Shown piece by piece: positions 16,252 through 25,160 of a stretch of DNA of 64,000 nucleotides. The DNA comes from JAGWBD01 sp965220615. GTDB lineage: Bacteria; Chloroflexota; Anaerolineae; Aggregatilineales; Phototrophicaceae. Both the position numbers and the translations under genes were made by a program. Below the pieces are notes generated by a model, which saw nothing but the letters and a program-made list of their open reading frames with translations, was not told the origin of the DNA and ran no database searches. The first letter of the stretch is position 1. Each line of letters starts with the position of its first letter. The stretch lies in NCBI GenBank assembly GCA_965220615.1, contig CBDCQL010000002.1, forward strand, positions 2,418,001-2,482,000, in the 5' to 3' direction.

Positions 16252-17333
16252 GACGACTGCGGGACCTGGGCGTCGAGCCGGGGCGACTGCCGCCGGGCCG
16301 CCACAACGCCATTACGGACGTGCCCGGCGTACGCGTGGGACACACGACGCTGATCAGGGGCGAGGGCCCGCTGCAGGCAGGCGTCGGCCCCGTGCGCACA
16401 GGGGTGACCGCCGTACTGCCCCATGGCGGCAATACCTATCGCGACAAGGTCGCCGCGGCGGTTTACTCCTTCAACGGCTACGGCAAGGTGATGGGCTTCG
16501 AGCAGATCCGCGAGCGCGGCAGCCTGGAGACGCCCGTCCTGCTCACCAGCAACCTCAGCGTGGCGCGCGCCGGCGACGCCCTGATGAGCTACATGCTGCG
16601 GCAGAACCCCGATATCGCGCTGACCACCGGGACGGTCAACTGCGTCGTCGGGGAATGCAACGACGGCATGCTCAGCGACGCCCGCGGCCGCCATATCCGG
16701 CCGGAACACGTCTTCGCGGCCATCGAAAGCGCGTCCGGCGGAGCGGTGGCGGAAGGCAACGTGGGCGGCGGCACGGGCACCACCTGCTACCAGTTCAAGG
16801 GCGGCATTGGCACGGCCTCACGGCAACTGCCTGACGAGGGCTTTTGCATCGGCGCGCTGGTACAGGCGAACCACGGCAAGCGTGAGGAGCTGCTGATGCT
16901 CGGCGTGCCGGTGGGGCTGGCGCTGGCGCACGAGGAGATGCCGCGCCACAACCCCGGCTCGATCATGATCGTGCTGGCCACCGACGCGCCGCTGGACGCG
17001 CTGCAACTGACGCGCGTGGCGAAGCGCGCCGCCCTCGGCCTGGCGCGCACCGGCACGGTCAGCCACGACCAGAGCGGCGATTTCATCATCGCCTTCGCCA
17101 CCGGCACGCCCATCCCGCACGAGCCGGATGACCTGCTGCATCACACGCCGCGTCTGCATGATCGCAGCGACACTCTCGACTGGATTTTCCTGGCGACTGT
17201 GGAGGCGGTGGAGGAAGCCATTCTCAACGCGTTGCTGGCCGCCGAAACCATGACCGGCCGCGACGGCTTGCGCGTCCCCGCCCTGCCGCCTGACCGGCTC
17301 TGCGAGTTGCTGAGACGCCACGGTCGCCTCTGA
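16248..17333 (+). CDS. P1 family peptidase (DmpA/BapA-type, self-processing Ntn-like hydrolase)
   Basis: A 361-residue P1-family (DmpA, L-aminopeptidase/D-esterase-like) protein. Seen: the N-terminal block NAITDVPGVRVGHTTLI, the central NVGGGTGTTCYQFKGGIGTASR, and the autocleavage/nucleophile region NPGSIMIVLATDAPL with Gly237-Ser238. In the DmpA family the precursor is cut before that Ser, which becomes the catalytic N-terminal nucleophile. Members hydrolyse N-terminal amino acids or beta-peptides. The ATG overlaps the cofE stop (ATGA), so the two are cotranscribed and coupled; a role linked to F420 is only a possibility. Full length, with no defects seen. Confidence 0.85.
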   Translation: MRRLRDLGVEPGRLPPGRHNAITDVPGVRVGHTTLIRGEGPLQAGVGPVRTGVTAVLPHGGNTYRDKVAAAVYSFNGYGKVMGFEQIRERGSLETPVLLTSNLSVARAGDALMSYMLRQNPDIALTTGTVNCVVGECNDGMLSDARGRHIRPEHVFAAIESASGGAVAEGNVGGGTGTTCYQFKGGIGTASRQLPDEGFCIGALVQANHGKREELLMLGVPVGLALAHEEMPRHNPGSIMIVLATDAPLDALQLTRVAKRAALGLARTGTVSHDQSGDFIIAFATGTPIPHEPDDLLHHTPRLHDRSDTLDWIFLATVEAVEEAILNALLAAETMTGRDGLRVPALPPDRLCELLRRHGRL

Positions 17334-17336
17334 TGG

Positions 17337-17888
17337 TCAGTCGGTCTGCAGCGGCGGAAACAGTTCGCTGACGCTGACGCGGAAGCCCGGCAACGTCGCG
17401 CCACCCTCAAGGACATCCCCGCCGGACAAGGTCTGCGCACCCTCACCCGCGCGGTAAATCTCAAGGCTGCGCGACTCGGGATAGACCAGCCACACCATCG
17501 GCGTGCCCCGCTCCAGATAGCGAGCGGCCTTCGCCCGCAACTCCATGCGCGTGTTGCTTTTGCTTTCGATTTCGACGGCCAGCAACGGTGCCTCACGCGG
17601 ATAGTCTTCGCCCTCCAGCAGCAGGACCGCCACGTCCGGCACGCAGAGCCAGCCATCAAGGTCATGCATGATTTCCGCACCGGCCCAGTAACCCGGCAAG
17701 GCGCCAGTTCTCAACCAGTTTCGGAATAATTCCAAAAAATCTCCCTGCAAAAAACCATGATCGCGACTCGGTGACATTTCGATGACGGCTCCGTTGGCGG
17801 CAGGTTTGAACCTGCGCTCCGGGTAACGCTCCTCCAGTTCGAGGAATTCCCGCAGGCTGAGTCTCTTTTCACTGATGGCGACGGCCAT
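17337..17888 (-). CDS. Uma2 family (DUF820) endonuclease-like protein, copy 5
   Basis: A 183-residue Uma2 protein, convergent with the P1-peptidase gene (stops 4 nt apart). Core motifs: CVPDVAVLLLEG, LLAVEIESKSNTRMELRAKAARYLERG and MVWLVYPESRS. The ESKSN variant gives a Lys in the stretch where other copies have Arg. The ATG at 17888 has an AGGAGG 6 nt upstream, and TATACT at about 17919-17924 (minus) is a good -10. It is the fifth Uma2 gene in 17 kb. Function unknown. Confidence 0.8.
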   Translation of the reverse strand: MAVAISEKRLSLREFLELEERYPERRFKPAANGAVIEMSPSRDHGFLQGDFLELFRNWLRTGALPGYWAGAEIMHDLDGWLCVPDVAVLLLEGEDYPREAPLLAVEIESKSNTRMELRAKAARYLERGTPMVWLVYPESRSLEIYRAGEGAQTLSGGDVLEGGATLPGFRVSVSELFPPLQTD

Positions 17889-18004
17889 GGCCGGCCTCCT
17901 GCGTATCGCTGTCCCCCAGTATAGCCTGACTGCTGCCTGGGCAGCGGCGCCCGTGTGTTACTCTCTCCCCGTTCTGCCCCGCCAACGCAAATACGGAGGG
18001 CCTC

Positions 18005-19297
18005 ATGCGACCCAACATCGTCTTCATCACCTGTCACGACCTAGGGCGACACCTGGGTTGTTACGGCCAGGGCACGGTGCCCTCACCCGCGCTGGACGCT
18101 CTCGCCGCGCGCGGTCTGCTCTTCGAACGCAGCTTCTGCACCGCGCCGCAGTGCAGCCCCTCGCGCGCTGCCCTGCATACCGGCCGTCACGCCCACGCCA
18201 ACGGCATGCACGGCCTGGCGCACGATCCCTTCCGCTGGCGTCTGCACGCCGACGAGCGGCATCTGGCGCAGCACTTGAGCGAGACCGGCTATCGCACGGC
18301 GCTCTTCGGCATCCAGCATCTGACGGACGCCGCCGGAGCACCCGACCTCGGCTACGACGAGATCCATGACCGGGCGCCGGCTGCGCTTCTGGGTCAGGTC
18401 GCGTCGGACTGGCTTGCGACGCGCGCCGCCACGGCGCAACCCTTTTACCTGGAAGTCGGCTTCTTCGAACCGCACCGCCGCTGGGATTTCGGCGACGTAG
18501 AGCCCGACGATCAGCTCGGTGCGGCCCTGCCCCCCTACCTGCCGCAGACGCCGGAGGCGCGCGCCGAAGTTGCGGAACTGCAGGGCGCCATCGCGGCGCT
18601 GGACGCGGCCGTCGGCCAGATCGTGGCTGCGCTGGAGGCCCGGGATCTGCTGCAGGACACCTGGCTGATCTTCGTCACCGACCACGGCCTGGCCATGCCG
18701 CGGGCCAAGTGCACGCTCTACGATCCCGGCATCGAAGCGGCGCTGCTGATGCACTGGCCCGGCGGCGGGCTGACGGGCGGAGCGCGCATCCCGCAGATGA
18801 TCAGCCACGTGGACGTCGTGCCGACCGTGCTGGAGGCCCTGGGTCTGGAGCGGCCATCGCGCCTGCACGGGCGCAGCTTCTGGCCGCTGCTGCAGGGCGC
18901 GGACTACGAAGCGCGCGACGTCGTCTTTGCCGGCAAGACCTTTCACACCGCCTGGGAGCCCATGCGCGGCCTGCGCACGGAAGATCACAAGCTCATTCTA
19001 AATCTCTGCCAGGACGTCGCCGTCAACGTGCCGTCCGACATTCAGCTCAGCCCCGTTTACCCGCAGATGATCGAGACGATCACCGCGCGCCGGCCGACCG
19101 TCGAGCTCTATGACCTGCGGGTGGACCCGCTCGAACAGGACAACCTGGCCGGCCAGGCGCCGCACCAGGCCCTCGAACGCGCGCTGCTGGAACGCCTGTA
19201 CCGCTGGATGGAGGGCACGGGCGACCCGCTGCTGCAGGCCCCGGTCGCCTCGCCCGCCTGGGAGGCCGCGATCGCGGCGCTGCGCCGCGCCACCTGA
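18005..19297 (+). CDS. Sulfatase (heparan N-sulfatase-like, alkaline phosphatase superfamily)
   Basis: A 430-residue type I sulfatase. The N-terminal metal-site block is PNIVFITCHDLGRHLGCYG. The C-x-P-x-R formylglycine motif CSPSR has Cys50, the residue oxidised to formylglycine. VTDHG supplies further metal ligands. The overall size and HDLG/CSPSR layout resemble N-sulfoglucosamine sulfohydrolases, so hydrolysis of sulfated sugars is likely. No signal peptide is evident, so it probably acts in the cytoplasm. GGAGG lies 7 nt before the ATG. A second sulfatase is encoded in the carbohydrate operon at 31.7-33 kb. No maturase is present in the window. Confidence 0.88.
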   Translation: MRPNIVFITCHDLGRHLGCYGQGTVPSPALDALAARGLLFERSFCTAPQCSPSRAALHTGRHAHANGMHGLAHDPFRWRLHADERHLAQHLSETGYRTALFGIQHLTDAAGAPDLGYDEIHDRAPAALLGQVASDWLATRAATAQPFYLEVGFFEPHRRWDFGDVEPDDQLGAALPPYLPQTPEARAEVAELQGAIAALDAAVGQIVAALEARDLLQDTWLIFVTDHGLAMPRAKCTLYDPGIEAALLMHWPGGGLTGGARIPQMISHVDVVPTVLEALGLERPSRLHGRSFWPLLQGADYEARDVVFAGKTFHTAWEPMRGLRTEDHKLILNLCQDVAVNVPSDIQLSPVYPQMIETITARRPTVELYDLRVDPLEQDNLAGQAPHQALERALLERLYRWMEGTGDPLLQAPVASPAWEAAIAALRRAT

Positions 19298-19313
19298 AGG
19301 TCGCTGCCCGCGC

Positions 19314-19342
19314 TTGCCGCAACCCGCGAAGCCCGCTAGTAT
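19314..19342 (+). promoter_or_regulatory. Promoter of the SRP RNA gene
   Basis: TTGCCG (19314-19319), a 17-nt spacer, then TAGTAT (19337-19342). The expected start at about 19350 coincides with the first base pairs of the SRP RNA. Confidence 0.65.
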
Positions 19343-19351
19343 GGGGACGAT

Positions 19352-19487
19352 GGTTGTCACCGGCCTACCCGGCCCAGGCCCTGCGCGGCGGGTCCTCCGA
19401 ACCGTGTCAGGCCTTGACGGGAGCAGCACTAAGGAGTTCTTCCCGGGTGTCGCAGACCGGCCTGGACCGGGTAGCCCCGTGACAGCC
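19352..19487 (+). ncRNA. ffs: Bacterial small signal recognition particle RNA (4.5S)
   Basis: A single long hairpin. GGTTGTCAC (19352-19360) pairs perfectly, allowing one G-U, with GTGACAGCC (19479-19487). The next block CGGCCTACCCGG pairs with CCGGGTAGCC. The apex holds the universally conserved domain IV: GUCAGG (19406-19411) opposite AGCAGC (19422-19427), which binds the Ffh M domain. The tetraloop is UGAC (19415-19418), a URRC-type loop rather than GGAA. The length of about 136 nt is typical of the short bacterial form. The next gene starts 28 nt downstream, so read-through transcription is possible. Confidence 0.93.
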
Positions 19488-19515
19488 GCCCCCAACCGCC
19501 GACGGCGGTGACCCC

Positions 19516-20916
19516 TTGCGCCTGCGACTCTGGCACCTCGTCCTTCTCCTGCCCATGCTGCTGCTGGGTACGCTGGCCGCTGCGCTGCTGCTGGCGCCCT
19601 TCGTGCTGGAAAAGGACCTGACGCTGGTCGTCGACGGTCAGGCGCGGTCGCTGCGCAGCCGCGCCGGGCTGGTCGGCCAGTTGCTGGGCGAACAGGGCAT
19701 CGAACTGCAGCCTGGCGATCTGGTGGAACCTGGCGTCTCCAGTCTGCTCTTCGACGGTCAGCAGGTGCGGGTCAGTTTCGCGCGTGAGGTCCTGCTGGGC
19801 GTCGACAGCGTGACGCGCATCCTGCGCAGCCCGCTCAACGACCCCCTCGCCCTGCTGGCCGGGGCCGGGCTGTCGCTGGCTCCGGGCGACACCCTTTACG
19901 TCAACGGGCAACGCTTCGACCCCGCCTGGACCATGGACCCGGGCACGCCCCTGACGCGACTCGAACTGCGCCGCCCGCAGCCCTTCCTGTTGCAGGACGG
20001 CGACACCCTGCACAGTCTGCGCAGCAGCGCCCGCACGGTGGGCGAAGCGCTGCTGGAGAATGGCGTCGCGCTGGGCGAAGGGGATGTTCTTCACCCGCCG
20101 GCCGCAACTTCCCTGGTGGCCAACATGACCCTGCAGGTCCACCGCGCCCTGCCGTTCACCCTGCACGCGGACGGCGACTCCCGCCCCCTGCGCCTGCCTG
20201 GCGAGACGGTGGCAGAGGCGCTCGCTGCCGCCGGTGTGCAACTCGCTGGCGCGGACTACAGCATTCCGCCGGGCGACACGGCCCTGATAGCCGGTATGCA
20301 GTTGCGCGTCATCCGCGTGCATGAAGAGGTCGTCTATGAGCGGGAAACCCTGCCCCACAGAACGCTGACCCAGGCCGACCCCGACCTGGAACTGGACCAG
20401 CGCCGCGTGCTGCAGCAGGGCCAGGACGGCATTCGCGGCCTGCCGCAGCGCATTCGCTACGAAAATGGCGTGGAGGTCAGCCGCGAGACGGGTGAGGCGG
20501 AACTGCTGCAGGAGCCGCGCGACCACATCATCGGCCTGGGCAGCAAGATCGTGCTGCGCAGCATCAACACGCCCCAGGGGCCGCGGCAATACTGGCGCGT
20601 GCTGCGCATGAAGGCCACCAGCTATCACCCCGGCTCGCAGGGGAACAGCACCGCCACCGCCACCGGCGCCTTCCTGCGCAAGGGCGTCATCGCCTCCAAC
20701 CCGAAGGTCATTCCCTACGGCACCGAAGTCTACGTCGAGGGCTACGGCGTCGGCAGCATGGAAGACACAGCCGCCGCCTGGTACGTGCAGCAGCAGCCGA
20801 TGTTCATCGACCTCGGCTACAGCGACGCGGACTACCAGCCCTGGTCCAAATGGGTGGACGTCTACCTGCTGACGCCCGTGCCCTACGGGCGTTTCCCGCT
20901 CACCCTGCCGGGCTGA
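19516..20916 (+). CDS. Cell-wall protein with DUF348/ubiquitin-like repeats, G5 domain and C-terminal 3D domain
   Basis: A 466-residue exported protein. One N-terminal membrane/signal segment (LVLLLPMLLLGTLAAALLLAPF) is followed by three DUF348-type ubiquitin-like repeats (VDGQARSLRSRAGLVGQLL and two others, to about residue 270). A G5 domain follows (about 275-355, VVYERETLPHRTL). The C-terminal 3D domain carries KATSYHPGSQGNSTATATG, VIASNPKVIPYGTEVYVEGYG and FIDLGYSD. This layout matches the YabE/Rpf-like resuscitation or peptidoglycan-remodelling family, where 3D is a double-psi barrel with hydrolase-type Asp residues. The start is a TTG 28 nt after the SRP RNA, with GGTGA just upstream. 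Confidence 0.8.
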   Translation: MRLRLWHLVLLLPMLLLGTLAAALLLAPFVLEKDLTLVVDGQARSLRSRAGLVGQLLGEQGIELQPGDLVEPGVSSLLFDGQQVRVSFAREVLLGVDSVTRILRSPLNDPLALLAGAGLSLAPGDTLYVNGQRFDPAWTMDPGTPLTRLELRRPQPFLLQDGDTLHSLRSSARTVGEALLENGVALGEGDVLHPPAATSLVANMTLQVHRALPFTLHADGDSRPLRLPGETVAEALAAAGVQLAGADYSIPPGDTALIAGMQLRVIRVHEEVVYERETLPHRTLTQADPDLELDQRRVLQQGQDGIRGLPQRIRYENGVEVSRETGEAELLQEPRDHIIGLGSKIVLRSINTPQGPRQYWRVLRMKATSYHPGSQGNSTATATGAFLRKGVIASNPKVIPYGTEVYVEGYGVGSMEDTAAAWYVQQQPMFIDLGYSDADYQPWSKWVDVYLLTPVPYGRFPLTLPG

Positions 20917-20928
20917 AGCGCAGCACCT

Positions 20929-21999
20929 TCAGGAAGGTTGCGGGAGTTCCTCCGCCCGGACCAAGCCCGCCAGGGCCAGGCCGACGGCGCCGGCCATGAA
21001 ACTGACGCCGACCCACATGTGCGTACTCCACCAGATGCCGGCGCCCAACAGCAGGATGACAAACAGACCGAAGGTCAAGATGAAAGGCACGACGAAAGCG
21101 AAGAGCCGCAGGGCCAGCAGCGGCGAGCCCGATTCACGCGCCAGCAGCCAGTCGCCCGCCAGACCGGCCAGCAGCGGCGCCAGCAACACCGGCGCGTACG
21201 TCGCGGTGTCCTCCAGGCGAATGAAAAACATCACCAGGGCGTTGGCGAACAGCAGGAAGGTGACTGCGCCGAAAGGCAGCGCCATGCGCCGCCGCAGAAA
21301 CAGCAGGGCGCCGGTCATCAGCGCGGCGGGGATCAGCACGGTGGCCACCGTGTAGGCCTCGGCCAGCCTGCGACTGTCGTCCGCGGGGTCGATCGCGACG
21401 TAGCGGTCCACCTGGCTCCAGACGTTGTTGAAGCCCGTAAACAGGGTGGCCAGCGTCAGCGCCATCAGGGCCGCCGTCAGTGGCGGAAACAGGATCTTCC
21501 AGCCCCGCCCCGTCGCGCCCTGCGCCAGAAAGGAGCGCAGGGGGCCGCTCATGAAGAGCAGGCCGCTGAGCGCCAGCAACAGATGCGCGGGGCTTACCAG
21601 CGCGTCGATGCCAGCCTCGAAGCCGAAAAGCGAATGCCAGATCAGGTCGAAGACACCGCCGACGCCGAAGAGCAACACGCCGCCGAAGGAAAGCAGGTAG
21701 GCCCGCGGCAGCGCCTGCAGCAGACGATGACCGCGGGCGACGTAACGGTACTGCATGACGACGTAGAACAGGCCGTTGGCCGCCACGCCGGAGTACATCA
21801 GCAGGTGAAAGGGCGTGAAGAAGGTCTCGTCCACCTGGCCGTGGTTGTGGGCGTGGATGTCCACGATGGCGCCCAGCAAGACCCAGACGCCCAGCGCCAG
21901 CGCGGCCCAGGTGAAGGCCGGCGTGAGCGCCGGATAGCCCTCACGGCGCCCCGCGCCCGCCGCTTTCGCTTCTGAAACGAGACCTTCCCGGACCGCCAC
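20929..21999 (-). CDS. Uncharacterised polytopic membrane protein, array member 1
   Basis: A 356-residue protein with about 10 predicted membrane helices. I do not recognise the family. The four paralogs share a motif series with conserved His: VDIHAHNHGQVDETFFTPFH, GGVFDLIWHSLFGFEAGIDALVSPAH, SGPLRSFLA, and near the C-terminus WWSTHMWVGVS. The His residues lie at membrane boundaries in HNH, TPxH, WH, SPxH and THMW, suggesting metal or heme binding, but no known oxidase or carrier signature is present. The GTG start has AGGGG 6-7 nt upstream. It is the last gene of the four-copy array, with a 25-nt gap to the next copy. Confidence 0.7.
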   Translation of the reverse strand: MAVREGLVSEAKAAGAGRREGYPALTPAFTWAALALGVWVLLGAIVDIHAHNHGQVDETFFTPFHLLMYSGVAANGLFYVVMQYRYVARGHRLLQALPRAYLLSFGGVLLFGVGGVFDLIWHSLFGFEAGIDALVSPAHLLLALSGLLFMSGPLRSFLAQGATGRGWKILFPPLTAALMALTLATLFTGFNNVWSQVDRYVAIDPADDSRRLAEAYTVATVLIPAALMTGALLFLRRRMALPFGAVTFLLFANALVMFFIRLEDTATYAPVLLAPLLAGLAGDWLLARESGSPLLALRLFAFVVPFILTFGLFVILLLGAGIWWSTHMWVGVSFMAGAVGLALAGLVRAEELPQPS

Positions 22000-22024
22000 T
22001 TCAGCCCCTCACGCCCTCAGCGCT

Positions 22025-23101
22025 TCAGTCCGCCTGCGGGTAAGGCCGGGTGGTCAGCAGGGCGGCCACGCCCAGGCCGGAAGCGCCGGCCATCAGGCTG
22101 ACGCCCAGCCACATGTGTTCCGTCCACCAGATGCCGCCCCCCGTCACCTGCAGGAGGATGAAGAGAGCCAGCATGTAGACGGTGGGCACGACGAAGGCGA
22201 ATTGCCGCAGCGCAATCACGTGCGAGCCGTCATGCGGTCGCGCCAGCAGCCAGTCGCCCAGCAACCCGGCGATGATCGGCGCCAGCAACACCGGCAGATA
22301 GACCTGGTTCCACTCCCAGCGGATGTAAAGCATGATCAGCGCATTGGCGAAGAGGATCAGGGTCACCGCGCCGAAGGGCAGTTTGATTCGCTGGCGCAGG
22401 AAGATCAGGGTGCCGACAATCAGCGCCGCCGGAATCAGCACGCCGGCCACCGTGTACGCGTGCAGGGGGCGCGGGTTGTCGATGATGATCTCGGGCGTCA
22501 CATAGCGGTTCAACTGGGTCCAGACGTTGGTGTAGAGCGTGAAAAGCGTGCCGATGGTCATAATCGCCGTCGCCGAGGCGATGGGCGGAAGGAGTTCTGA
22601 CCAGGTGCCCGAGGTCCGGCCCCTGGCGAGGAAGGAACGCAGCGGGCCGCTGATGAACATCATGCCGCTGACCACCAGCACCAAATGCGAGGGGCTGACC
22701 AGCGCGTCGACGCCCGCCTCGAAGCCGAAGATCTCGTGCCAGAGGAGGTCGAAAACGCCGCCAAGACCGAAAAGCAGCACACCGGCAAACGAAAGCAGAT
22801 ATTCCTTCGGCAGCGCCCGCAGCAGACTGTGACCGCGACCCACGTTGCGGAACTGCGCGATGACGTAGAACAGCCCGTTGACGGCCACGCCTGAATACAG
22901 AAGCATGTGCCAGGGCGTGAAGAAGGTGTCGTCCACGAAGTCGTGGTTGTGGGCGTTGATATCCACCACCGAGCCGAAAAAGGCCCAGAGCGCCAGAATC
23001 AACGCCGTCCAGGTGAAGGCCGGCGTCAGTTCAGGATATCCTTCCCTGCGCGAAATGCCGGCTGCCTTTGCTTCAGAACCAGATCGTACGCCAACTGTCA
23101 T
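22025..23101 (-). CDS. Uncharacterised polytopic membrane protein, array member 2
   Basis: A 358-residue paralog of the neighbouring genes with the same order of motifs: GYPELTPAFTW at the start, VDINAHNHDFVDDTFFTPWH, GGVFDLLWHEIFGFEAGVDALVSPSH, SGPLRSFLARG and WWTEHMWLGVSLMAG. Roughly ten hydrophobic segments, all full length. The ATG at 23101 is preceded by a GGGGGA ribosome-binding site. Upstream codons in the same frame are Arg/Pro-rich non-coding sequence, so the longer frame to 23299 is not used. Most similar to the broken copy immediately upstream. Confidence 0.7.
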   Translation of the reverse strand: MTVGVRSGSEAKAAGISRREGYPELTPAFTWTALILALWAFFGSVVDINAHNHDFVDDTFFTPWHMLLYSGVAVNGLFYVIAQFRNVGRGHSLLRALPKEYLLSFAGVLLFGLGGVFDLLWHEIFGFEAGVDALVSPSHLVLVVSGMMFISGPLRSFLARGRTSGTWSELLPPIASATAIMTIGTLFTLYTNVWTQLNRYVTPEIIIDNPRPLHAYTVAGVLIPAALIVGTLIFLRQRIKLPFGAVTLILFANALIMLYIRWEWNQVYLPVLLAPIIAGLLGDWLLARPHDGSHVIALRQFAFVVPTVYMLALFILLQVTGGGIWWTEHMWLGVSLMAGASGLGVAALLTTRPYPQAD

Positions 23102-23205
23102 TTTCGTCCCCCAAAACCGATTGTCTCTGTCCCTGCATTTTCCGAATTCGGTTTTTGCAGCGCCCTCGCGGCCATCATGCCGGGCCGGGTCCCCACACCG
23201 GCCTC

Positions 23206-23903
23206 TCAACTCAATCTGCAGGCGGGCAGCAGGGCGCTCATGCCCAGGCCGAGCCCGCCGGCCAGCAGGCTGACGCTCGGCCACATGTGCGTGTTCCACC
23301 AGATAGTAGCGCTTAATTGCATAATGACGAAAAGGCTGAAGACCATCAGGAAGGGCACCACAAAGGCGAAACGCCGCAGCATCACCAGCGGCGAACTGCC
23401 GCCCAGCCGCGCCCGGTCCCGTCGCCCGCCAGGTACGAGCGCAGCGGGCCGCTCATGAACAGCAGGCCGCTGAAGAACAGCAGCAGATGCGAGGGACTCA
23501 CCAGGGCGTCAATCGTGGCCTCGACGCCGAAGAGTGCGTGCCAGATGAAATCGAAGACGCCGCCGAGGCCGAAAAGCAACACCCCGGCGAAGGAGAGCAG
23601 ATACTCCCGCGGCAGGGCCTGCATCAGGCTGTGGCCACGGCCGACGTTGCGGAACTGGACGAGGGCGTAGAAGAGGCCGTTGGCCGCCACCTCGGAATAC
23701 ACCAGAAAGTGAAAGGGCGTAAAAAAGGACTCGTCGACGAAACCGTGATTGTGCGCGTTTATATCGACGACCGAGCCCGCCCGCACCCAGACGGCCAGCG
23801 CCAGCGCCATCCAGGTGAAGGCCGGCGTCAGTTCAGGGTAGCCACCCCGGCGCGCCCTGGGGACCGCTTTACCGGCAGAAGTGCTGCGGCTGGCAGTTGC
23901 CAT
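23206..23903 (-). pseudogene. Internally deleted third copy of the polytopic membrane protein
   Basis: Codons from the ATG at 23903 (GGGGGG ribosome-binding site) encode an intact N-terminal half: GYPELTPAFTW, DINAHNHGFVDESFFTPFH, GGVFDFIWHALFGVEATIDALVSPSH, SGPLRSYLAGDG. At about 23400-23415 the sequence jumps, in another frame, to the last 70 residues (MLRRFAFVVPFLM, WWNTHMWPSVSLLAG) ending in a TGA at 23206-23208. About 115 residues, equal to helices 5-8 of the siblings, are missing, and the junction is frameshifted. The N-terminal product would be about 170 residues. Confidence 0.75.
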
Positions 23904-23931
23904 GCGATCCCCCCGTATGGTTCTCCCTGCG

Positions 23932-25035
23932 TTACCGCTCCCCTCCAGGCGCCGGCGACACCTCCTGAGGCAGCGGCAGCGGCACCGCGACAAAGCTCAG
24001 CGCCAGACCGAAAATTCCCGCCAGGACGCTGACGCCCGTCCACATGTGGATGCTCCACCAGATGCCGCCGGTCAATTGCAGAACGACGAAGAAAACGACG
24101 TGGTAGCTGAAGGGCAGGAGAAAGGCGAAGGCGCGCAACGGCAGGGCCGCGATCCGCGGGCGTTGCAGACCGCGCAGCAGCAGGTCGCCGATCAGTCCGG
24201 CGACCAGGGGGGCCAGCAGCACCAGCCAGTTGTCGCCGCCATGGCTGGCGGAACGCAGCAGGAACATCAGGGCGCTGTTTCCGACCAGCAGGAAGGTCAC
24301 CGCGCCGAAGGGCAAGGCCCAGCGGCGCAGCAGCAACAGCAATATTGCGCTCATCAGCAGAGACGGGAAGACCACCTTGGCTGTCATGGCATGGTCCCGC
24401 AGCAGAAATTCGTTGGGCTCGCCCCCCGGCGTGTAGAGGCCCACCCAGGAGATAGCGTGGGTGAACTGGGTGAACAGGCTGAAGATCGAATACACCAGCA
24501 GGGCCGAGGCAATGGCCGGAAAGAGTTGCGTCCAGCCGCGTTGCGCCTCCGCCCGCTCCCACAGGGCGCGCAGCGGGCCACTCATGAAGACCAGCGCGCT
24601 GAAAGCCAGCAGCAAGTGCGGCGGGCTGACCGAGGCCTCGATGTTGGCCTCGATGCCGAAGGCCGTGTGCCAGAGAAAGTCAAGAAAGCCGCCGGTCGCC
24701 ATCAACACGATGCCAACCAGTGAGGTCAGGTAGCCGCGCGGCAGGGCCTGCAACCAGCCGTGGCCGCGGCTCACGTTTCGCAACTGCATACCCGCCAGGA
24801 AAATCCCCTTGGCCAGCATGCCCGTGTAAAGCAGCAGGTGGAAGGGCGTGAAGAAGGTGTCGTCGGTGGCGCCGTTGACGTGAGCGATGCCGTCCACGTA
24901 GCCACCCAACAGCACCCAGGACGCCAGCGCCAGGGCGATCAGGTCGAAACTGCGCGAGGTGGCCGGGTAGCCCTCGCGGCGCGCGCGGCGCGCGGCACTG
25001 CCCAGGCCAGACCCGATATGTTCAAGCTGAGTCAT
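23932..25035 (-). CDS. Uncharacterised polytopic membrane protein, array member 4
   Basis: A 367-residue paralog, the most diverged of the set: GYPATSRSFDLIALALASWVLLGGYVDGIAHVNGATDDTFFTPFH, FLDFLWHTAFGIEANIEASVSPPH, SGPLRALWERA and IWWSIHMWTGVSVLAG. The HNH of the others is replaced by HVNG, while the TPFH, WH, SPPH and HMW histidines remain. It is the promoter-proximal gene. AAGGA lies before the ATG at 25035, and on the minus strand TGCTAGAGT precedes it. The four genes lie head to tail with gaps of about 25-100 nt, so they may form one operon. Confidence 0.7.
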   Translation of the reverse strand: MTQLEHIGSGLGSAARRARREGYPATSRSFDLIALALASWVLLGGYVDGIAHVNGATDDTFFTPFHLLLYTGMLAKGIFLAGMQLRNVSRGHGWLQALPRGYLTSLVGIVLMATGGFLDFLWHTAFGIEANIEASVSPPHLLLAFSALVFMSGPLRALWERAEAQRGWTQLFPAIASALLVYSIFSLFTQFTHAISWVGLYTPGGEPNEFLLRDHAMTAKVVFPSLLMSAILLLLLRRWALPFGAVTFLLVGNSALMFLLRSASHGGDNWLVLLAPLVAGLIGDLLLRGLQRPRIAALPLRAFAFLLPFSYHVVFFVVLQLTGGIWWSIHMWTGVSVLAGIFGLALSFVAVPLPLPQEVSPAPGGER

Positions 25036-25160
25036 GATTTCCTTATCGGTTCATTGCTCTTTCACTCTAGCACAACTTTTCCCCTCTTGCCCGACGCTGT
25101 GCGGCGCCCTGCCCGGCGCCTATACTACGGGCGGAGGCCGCCTGACGGAGCGAAACCAAC

